Source: Flavobacteriaceae bacterium (GTDB taxonomy: Bacteria > Bacteroidota > Bacteroidia > Flavobacteriales > Flavobacteriaceae). Taken from it: 18,838 nucleotides of DNA. The stretch lies in assembly GCA_018608735.1 (NCBI GenBank), contig JABAYZ010000117.1:1-18838 (forward strand), written 5' to 3'. Positions 13,876-18,838 of the stretch are shown in pieces; position 1 is the stretch's first letter, and the number at the start of each line of letters is the position of its first letter. The notes beneath the pieces are model-generated. The model searched no databases and was not told the DNA's origin. It saw only the letters and a program-made list of their open reading frames with translations. Made by a program: the position numbers and the translations under genes.

Positions 13876-16599
13876 ATGAAAACAATTTTAAAGACTTTAG
13901 TCTTACTTTTCTGTGTTGCATCTTATGCACAAACAACAGTAAAGGGAACTGTCAATGATGCCAGTGGATTGCCTTTACCAGGAGCTAACATTATTGTTAT
14001 TGGAACTTCAACAGGAGTTGTCACTGACTTTGATGGTAACTTTACGCTAATTGTTAATCAAGATCCTCCTTTTTCTATTCAAGTGAGTAGTGTTGGATTT
14101 GAAACTCTTTCACAAGACATTACAAAAAACAATGAAACCTTAGCAATCGTATTAAACGAAGGCAGTTTCCTTGATGAAGTCGTGGTTTCTGCCTCTCGAA
14201 CCCCAGAACGTATTTTTGAATCTCCTGTTACTGTGGAGCGTTTTGGAATTAAAGACATTAAGACTTCTGCATCTGCCGATTTTTATGGTGGTTTAGAAAA
14301 CTTAAAAGGCGTAGATGTAAACACCAACAGTTTAACATTTAAATCTGTAAACACCCGTGGATTTGCAACATTTGCAAACAACCGTTTTATGCAGCTTGTA
14401 GATGGCATGGACAATTCAACTCCAGCGCTTAATTTCCCTATCGGAAATTTAGTAGGAATGATTGAAACCGATGTTCAAAGTGTAGAATTACTACCTGGAG
14501 CATCCTCTGCACTTTATGGTGCCAATGCTTTTAATGGTATTTTGTTTATGACCAGTAAAAATCCTTTCGATCACGAAGGAATTAGTACAAGCTTAAAAAG
14601 AGGAATCACTTCTCAAGAATCTGCTGGTGACAATACATACACCGATTTTGGAATCCGAGTGGCACATAAATTTAGCAACAAATTTGCGGCCAAAGTTAAC
14701 TTTGGATGGCTGAAAGGAACCGACTGGGCTGCAACTAGCGAAGTGGACAGTGATAGAATTGGTGGCACAAGAGCCACCAACTTAAATTACAATGGAATTA
14801 ATGTCTATGGAGATGAAGTCTCTGCTAACATAAAAGATTTGAGTGGTGGGGTAGCAATTGTTCCAGATGTTTCCGTGAGTAGAACAGGCTACAACGAAAG
14901 ATATTTGACGGATTATAATGCAGAAAGTGTCAAAGCAGACTGGGGACTCTATTACAGACCTTTTGAAAATGACTTTGAAATTTCATACGTTGGTAAAGTA
15001 GGTACTGGCTCAACGCTGTTTCAAGGAACAAACCGTTACAATATTGATGGATTTTTCCAACAACAACACAAACTAGAGGTTAAAAATGATAACTTCTATG
15101 TCAGAGGCTATGTCGTTGCAGATAACGCTGGAGATTCTTACGACATGGTGTATGCGGGTATTAATATCAACACAGCTTGGAAATCTAATGAAGATTGGTT
15201 TGGACAATATATTGGAACCTATGTAGAGCAAACTTTAGGAGGGGCTACAGATGCACAAGCGCATGCACAAGCACGACTTGTAGCTGAAGATGGCCGTTAT
15301 GCTCCTGGTTCGCCAGAGTTTATAGCTGAATTTGAGAAAAGCATCAACAATTCAAACGTACCAAATGGCTCGAAATTTGAAGATGCATCTAAATACTACC
15401 ATGCCGACGGAAATTATAATTTTGCGCATTTAACCGATGTGGTTGATATTCAAGTTGGGGGATCGGCTAGACAATACAGCTTAAATTCTTCAGGAACTAT
15501 TTATACAGATTACGATGGAGCCATCAACTACTCAGAATTTGGGGTTTACACACAACTTCAAAAAGAACTTGAATTAAGCGCTGCTGCTAAATTGAAATTA
15601 ACAGGATCGGTTCGTTATGACAAATCAGAATTTTTCGATGGCTTCTTTTCGCCTAGACTATCTGCTGGCCTAACTGTCAACAGAAACCACAACTTTAGAG
15701 TGTCTGCGCAAACAGGATTTAGAAATCCAACCACACAAGATTTATTTATTGGATTAGATTCTGGTAGAAATATCTTAGTAGGATCTGCGCCTTCTAATCT
15801 TGAAAGATACTCAAGAACTTTTGAAGGGAATGATGGGAATTCATACATTCAAACGGGAGCTGCTGCTTACAATAATTCATATACTGAAAGTTCGGTAGAT
15901 GCATATCAAATAAGTGGAAATTCTGCTGATCTTGTCGTATCTAACCCAGATGTTATAAAACCTGAACAAGTGACTTCTATTGAGGTTGGGTATCGTGGAA
16001 AATTTGAAAACTTAATTATTGATTTTAGTGCATACCACAACACCTTTGAGGATTTTATTTCTCAAGAAATTGTAGAAGCCCCTTTATATGGCTCTGTACT
16101 TGATGGTACTGCAGAAGCAGCCATTGACAATAGTGATTTCCGACAATATAGCACTTACACCAACTCAAAGGCAGCTGTTAAGTCCTATGGTGCATCAATT
16201 GGATTGTCAACAAAAGTGTTTAGCAATTTCGATTTAAGTGGTAGTTATACCTATGCAAAATTAGATTTTGACAGAAATACTTATCCAGATTTCACAACTA
16301 ACTTTAACACACCAGAGCACAAATTCAAGGCCTCTTTTGGAAATACAGCTTTATTTGAAAACTTTGGATTTAACGTCTCTTACCGATTTAGTGATGACTA
16401 TTATTGGGAAGCTACATTTGGAAATGGAGTTGTTCCTGAATTTCATACGGTTGATGCACAAATCAACTATGCTGTACCGAGTATAAAGTCAACGTTTAAA
16501 GCAGGTGCTACCAATTTACTAGGAACTGAATACTTTACGGCATTTGGAACTGGAAACATTGGGTCGATTTATTTCCTATCATGGACTATTAACAACTAA
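13876..16599 (+). CDS. TonB-dependent outer-membrane receptor with carboxypeptidase-regulatory-like N-terminal domain
   Basis: A 907-residue outer-membrane beta-barrel that imports a ligand using TonB energy. A signal peptide (MKTILKTLVLLFCVASYAQ) is followed by a carboxypeptidase-D-regulatory-like domain at about 22-93 (VKGTVNDASGLPLPGANI), a TonB-box-like LDEVVVSASR at 99-108, and a plug at about 115-230 with RGFATFANNRFMQLVDGMDN and VELLPGASSALYGANAFNGI. The rest is barrel, with many aromatic-rich strands and a C-terminal TNLLGTEYFTAFGTGNIGSIY segment. It ends SWTINN, not in a terminal aromatic residue. There is no SusD-like partner; instead an SGNH hydrolase lipoprotein starts 11 bases later. 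The 177-base upstream gap is very A/T rich and has only near matches to a -7 element. Substrate unknown; a lipid- or ester-linked molecule is suggested by the partner. Confidence 0.95.
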   Translation: MKTILKTLVLLFCVASYAQTTVKGTVNDASGLPLPGANIIVIGTSTGVVTDFDGNFTLIVNQDPPFSIQVSSVGFETLSQDITKNNETLAIVLNEGSFLDEVVVSASRTPERIFESPVTVERFGIKDIKTSASADFYGGLENLKGVDVNTNSLTFKSVNTRGFATFANNRFMQLVDGMDNSTPALNFPIGNLVGMIETDVQSVELLPGASSALYGANAFNGILFMTSKNPFDHEGISTSLKRGITSQESAGDNTYTDFGIRVAHKFSNKFAAKVNFGWLKGTDWAATSEVDSDRIGGTRATNLNYNGINVYGDEVSANIKDLSGGVAIVPDVSVSRTGYNERYLTDYNAESVKADWGLYYRPFENDFEISYVGKVGTGSTLFQGTNRYNIDGFFQQQHKLEVKNDNFYVRGYVVADNAGDSYDMVYAGININTAWKSNEDWFGQYIGTYVEQTLGGATDAQAHAQARLVAEDGRYAPGSPEFIAEFEKSINNSNVPNGSKFEDASKYYHADGNYNFAHLTDVVDIQVGGSARQYSLNSSGTIYTDYDGAINYSEFGVYTQLQKELELSAAAKLKLTGSVRYDKSEFFDGFFSPRLSAGLTVNRNHNFRVSAQTGFRNPTTQDLFIGLDSGRNILVGSAPSNLERYSRTFEGNDGNSYIQTGAAAYNNSYTESSVDAYQISGNSADLVVSNPDVIKPEQVTSIEVGYRGKFENLIIDFSAYHNTFEDFISQEIVEAPLYGSVLDGTAEAAIDNSDFRQYSTYTNSKAAVKSYGASIGLSTKVFSNFDLSGSYTYAKLDFDRNTYPDFTTNFNTPEHKFKASFGNTALFENFGFNVSYRFSDDYYWEATFGNGVVPEFHTVDAQINYAVPSIKSTFKAGATNLLGTEYFTAFGTGNIGSIYFLSWTINN

Positions 16600-16610
16600 T
16601 AATTAAAATT

Positions 16611-18230
16611 ATGAAACATATAAAATATATATTACTTAGTGCTGTAGTTCTTGGATTTACGGCATGTAATGACGTAGAAGACGTCCTTGAGGCCAATGGC
16701 GAAAGTGTCGAAACAACGACGCTACCAGAACTTAATGCAGGAAGTTTAGATTTGTCTAACTATGTCGCTATAGGGGCGTCATTATCCTCTGGATACACGG
16801 ATGGTGCGTTGTTTATCGCAGCGCAAGAAAACTCTTTCCCTAACACCCTATCAAAGCAATTTGCTAAGATTGGTGGAGGCGCATTTACGCAGCCTTTAAT
16901 GAAGGACAATACTGGAGGAATGATCATACCTATTCCTGGAGTAGATGATTTACCTTATCGATTAATTTTTAATGGTACGGGGCCACAACGATTGAATGAT
17001 TTTTATGCAGATTTGGGAGCTCCAGCGCCAGTTGTAAATACCATTGCTGGTGAAAACCTAGGAGGTGTTTTTAACAATGTGGGCGTACCAGGATCTAAAA
17101 GTACACACATTGATTTTAATGGATATGCGGCTTTGAATCCTTATTTCGGACGTATGGCGACATCTGCTGATGTCTCTATGTTAGAATATGCAATTGCACA
17201 AAACCCAACATTTTTTACATTATCAGAAATTGGAGGAAATGATGTATTAGGATATGCAACATCTGGTGGGGATGGAAGTGATCCTATCACTCCAGCTGCA
17301 ACTTTTGAGCTCGTGTTTAACGACATGGTCAATCAACTGACGGCTGTATGTCCAAATGGTGCTGTTTCTAACGTTCCTAATATCATGGATTTACCACATT
17401 TTACTGCTGTACCTCATAATCCTTTAGATCCAACAAATCCAGCTTTTGGTCCATTAATACCAACCTTAAACGGTATTTTTAGTCAATTAAATCAAGTTTA
17501 TGCTTTTTTAGAAGTTCCAGAACGTTCGATAGATTTTTCTGAAACTGAAGCAAGTGCTGTAGTAATTAAGGACGAAACTTTAGCGGATTTATCTGCTCAA
17601 ATTGCTGGTGTATTAAACGCTAGTCCAACATTTCCTGCATTTGTTGAATCCTTTGGTTTACCAGCAGCAGCAGCTCCGCTTGTGGCAAACTTATTTGGTC
17701 AATCTTATGGGCAAACAAGAGAAGCCAACGAGAATGATTTATTAACTCTACCGAGTTCATCAATAATTGGGACTGTTAATACAGATTCTGTTGCTTATTT
17801 AATGGGTCAAGGATTATCTCAAGAGTTAGCAGGTCAGTTTTCAGTTGAAGGAATTTCATTTCCTCTATCAGATAAATGGGTGTTATTGCCAAGTGAGCAA
17901 CTAGAAATTACAGACGCTGTTGAAGCCTATAATCTTATAGTCGAAGCTGTTGCCGTTTCAAAAGGACTAGCTTTAATAGATTTAAATGGCATCTTAAGTC
18001 AAGTTTCAACTACAGGGATAGTGTTTGATGATTTCACATTTGATACTGGCCTAGTTACTGGAGGTGCTTTTAGTTTAGATGGAATTCATCTAACTGCTCG
18101 GGGTTATGCGCTTATGGCTAATAAAGTTTTAGAAGCAATAGATGCGACTTACGGTTCTAATTTTGTAGCCTCAGGTAATGTTGCTAAAGCAGGTGAATTT
18201 CCAACAAATTATTCGCCAATGTTACAGTAG
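16611..18230 (+). CDS. SGNH/GDSL-family hydrolase lipoprotein
   Basis: A 539-residue predicted lipoprotein (lipobox GFTAC, Cys 19, then an acidic NDVEDVLE stretch). SGNH hydrolase blocks are visible in order. Block I is IGASLSSGYTDG, with candidate nucleophile Ser 57 and Ala where GDSL proteins have Asp. Block II Gly is in NNVGVPGSK (about 158), block III is GGND (208-211), and block V is DGIHLTARGY with Asp 490 and His 493. All four catalytic-type residues are thus present, so an esterase, lipase or deacetylase activity is likely. The protein is about twice the size of simple SGNH enzymes, with about 280 residues between blocks III and V. It follows the TonB-dependent receptor by 11 bases, so the two are almost certainly co-transcribed and may act on the same ligand at the outer membrane. 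A strong terminator follows. Confidence 0.92.
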   Translation: MKHIKYILLSAVVLGFTACNDVEDVLEANGESVETTTLPELNAGSLDLSNYVAIGASLSSGYTDGALFIAAQENSFPNTLSKQFAKIGGGAFTQPLMKDNTGGMIIPIPGVDDLPYRLIFNGTGPQRLNDFYADLGAPAPVVNTIAGENLGGVFNNVGVPGSKSTHIDFNGYAALNPYFGRMATSADVSMLEYAIAQNPTFFTLSEIGGNDVLGYATSGGDGSDPITPAATFELVFNDMVNQLTAVCPNGAVSNVPNIMDLPHFTAVPHNPLDPTNPAFGPLIPTLNGIFSQLNQVYAFLEVPERSIDFSETEASAVVIKDETLADLSAQIAGVLNASPTFPAFVESFGLPAAAAPLVANLFGQSYGQTREANENDLLTLPSSSIIGTVNTDSVAYLMGQGLSQELAGQFSVEGISFPLSDKWVLLPSEQLEITDAVEAYNLIVEAVAVSKGLALIDLNGILSQVSTTGIVFDDFTFDTGLVTGGAFSLDGIHLTARGYALMANKVLEAIDATYGSNFVASGNVAKAGEFPTNYSPMLQ

Positions 18231-18253
18231 ATTTTACTGAATATAAAAATTAT

Positions 18254-18284
18254 AAAAAACCCAGAGCTTTGCTCTGGGTTTTTT
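18254..18284 (+). terminator. Strong intrinsic terminator after the SGNH lipoprotein gene
   Basis: AAAAAACCCAGAGC (18254-18267) and its exact complement (18271-18284) form a perfect 14-base stem around a TTT loop, with six T residues on the 3' side and A residues on the 5' side. It separates the receptor/SGNH unit from atpD and could also act on the other strand. Confidence 0.92.
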
Positions 18285-18296
18285 AATTAAAACTAT

Positions 18297-18304
18297 TATC
18301 TTTG
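18297..18304 (+). promoter_or_regulatory. Putative -7 element for atpD
   Basis: TATCTTTG matches TAnnTTTG and lies 63 bases before the atpD ATG, just after the terminator. This would give a leader of about 55 bases. No clear -33 element is seen at normal spacing. Confidence 0.55.
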
Positions 18305-18367
18305 CATCGCGAAAACCATGTGTTTTCCACATCATTTTTATTTAGAAAAAATATAAACAATAAAGTA

Positions 18368-18838
18368 ATGTCAAAAGTTACAGGTAAAGTTGCTCAAATT
18401 GTAGGTCCAGTGATCGATGTCGAATTCGCATCTGGAGCAGACCTTCCAAAAATTTACGATTCCTTAGAAATCAACAGAACTGATGGGTCTATTTTAGTCC
18501 TTGAAGTTCAATCTCATATTGGTGAAAATTCTGTGCGTACCATCGCTATGGATTCTTCGGATGGGTTGAGTCGTGGAACAGAAGTCAATGCCACGGGTGC
18601 ACCAATTCAGGTACCTGTAGGTGATGATGTCTATGGCCGTTTGTTTAATGTCATTGGAGATGCTATTGACGGTTTGGGAGATTTACCTAAGGCTGGAAAT
18701 GCTGGATTACCAATCCACAGACAAGCACCAAAATTTGAAGAGCTTTCGACCTCTACTGAAGTTTTATTTACAGGAATTAAAGTGATCGATTTAATTGAGC
18801 CTTATGCAAAAGGTGGTAAAATTGGATTATTTGGTGGT
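18368..18838 (+). CDS. atpD: ATP synthase F1 subunit beta, AtpD (5' part only)
   Basis: The first 157 codons of the catalytic beta subunit of F1Fo ATP synthase; the gene runs off the window. The N-terminal beta-barrel domain is visible from VTGKVAQIVGPVIDVEF, followed by LVLEVQSHIGENSVRTIAMD, YGRLFNVIGDAIDG and PIHRQAPKFEELS. The last residues are GGKIGLFGG, which stop at the beginning of the P-loop. No change from the normal sequence is evident. The gene has its own upstream terminator and -7 element, and the other upstream atp genes are not adjacent. In Bacteroidota atpD and atpC commonly form a separate unit, which fits. Confidence 0.97.
   Translation, partial: MSKVTGKVAQIVGPVIDVEFASGADLPKIYDSLEINRTDGSILVLEVQSHIGENSVRTIAMDSSDGLSRGTEVNATGAPIQVPVGDDVYGRLFNVIGDAIDGLGDLPKAGNAGLPIHRQAPKFEELSTSTEVLFTGIKVIDLIEPYAKGGKIGLFGG

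Overview
The window is a stretch of core chromosome from a member of the Bacteroidota, most likely a marine-type Flavobacteriaceae. Evidence for this: A/T-rich DNA, leader regions without Shine-Dalgarno sequences, several TAnnTTTG promoter -7 elements of the Bacteroidota type, a TonB-dependent receptor with an N-terminal carboxypeptidase-regulatory-like domain, a DUF4270 lipoprotein, and an atpD gene that stands apart from the rest of the ATP synthase genes. No RNA gene, CRISPR array, insertion sequence, phage gene or other sign of recent transfer was seen. No intergenic gap exceeds about 180 bases.

Region by region. (1) Positions 1-2261, + strand: the last codons of a feoA-like gene, feoB (ferrous iron uptake), and a 44-residue FeoB-associated Cys-rich membrane protein. 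(2) Positions 2258-3833, - strand: a TerB-DnaJ co-chaperone-like protein followed by a ZIP-family metal transporter; the ZIP gene shares its TTAA stop with the small Feo gene. (3) Positions 4011-4421, + strand: a BrxA/BrxB-family bacilliredoxin ending in a clear intrinsic terminator. (4) Positions 4476-9235, - strand: a tight run panC, panD, YbhN-type flippase-like membrane protein, alpha/beta-hydrolase-fold protein, radA. (5) Positions 9342-13698, + strand: a half-length glycogen-synthase-like protein, a DUF4270 lipoprotein and glmS. (6) Positions 13876-18230, + strand: a TonB-dependent receptor and an SGNH/GDSL hydrolase lipoprotein, closed by a strong terminator. (7) From 18368 to the end: the first 157 codons of atpD.

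How they fit together. Feo and ZIP import divalent metal. panC and panD make beta-alanine and pantothenate for coenzyme A. glmS supplies glucosamine-6-phosphate for the envelope, and its two upstream partners probably serve an envelope or carbohydrate role that is not defined. The receptor and SGNH lipoprotein look like an outer-membrane uptake pair for an ester- or lipid-linked substrate.

I found no obvious new multi-gene defence or mobile system. The points most worth following are modest: an esterase-fold protein whose nucleophile position is Gly, a GT5 half-protein without its sugar-nucleotide motif placed upstream of glmS, the receptor plus SGNH lipoprotein pair, a 22-base tandem duplication between the DUF4270 gene and glmS, and a 16-base perfect palindrome between divergent genes.
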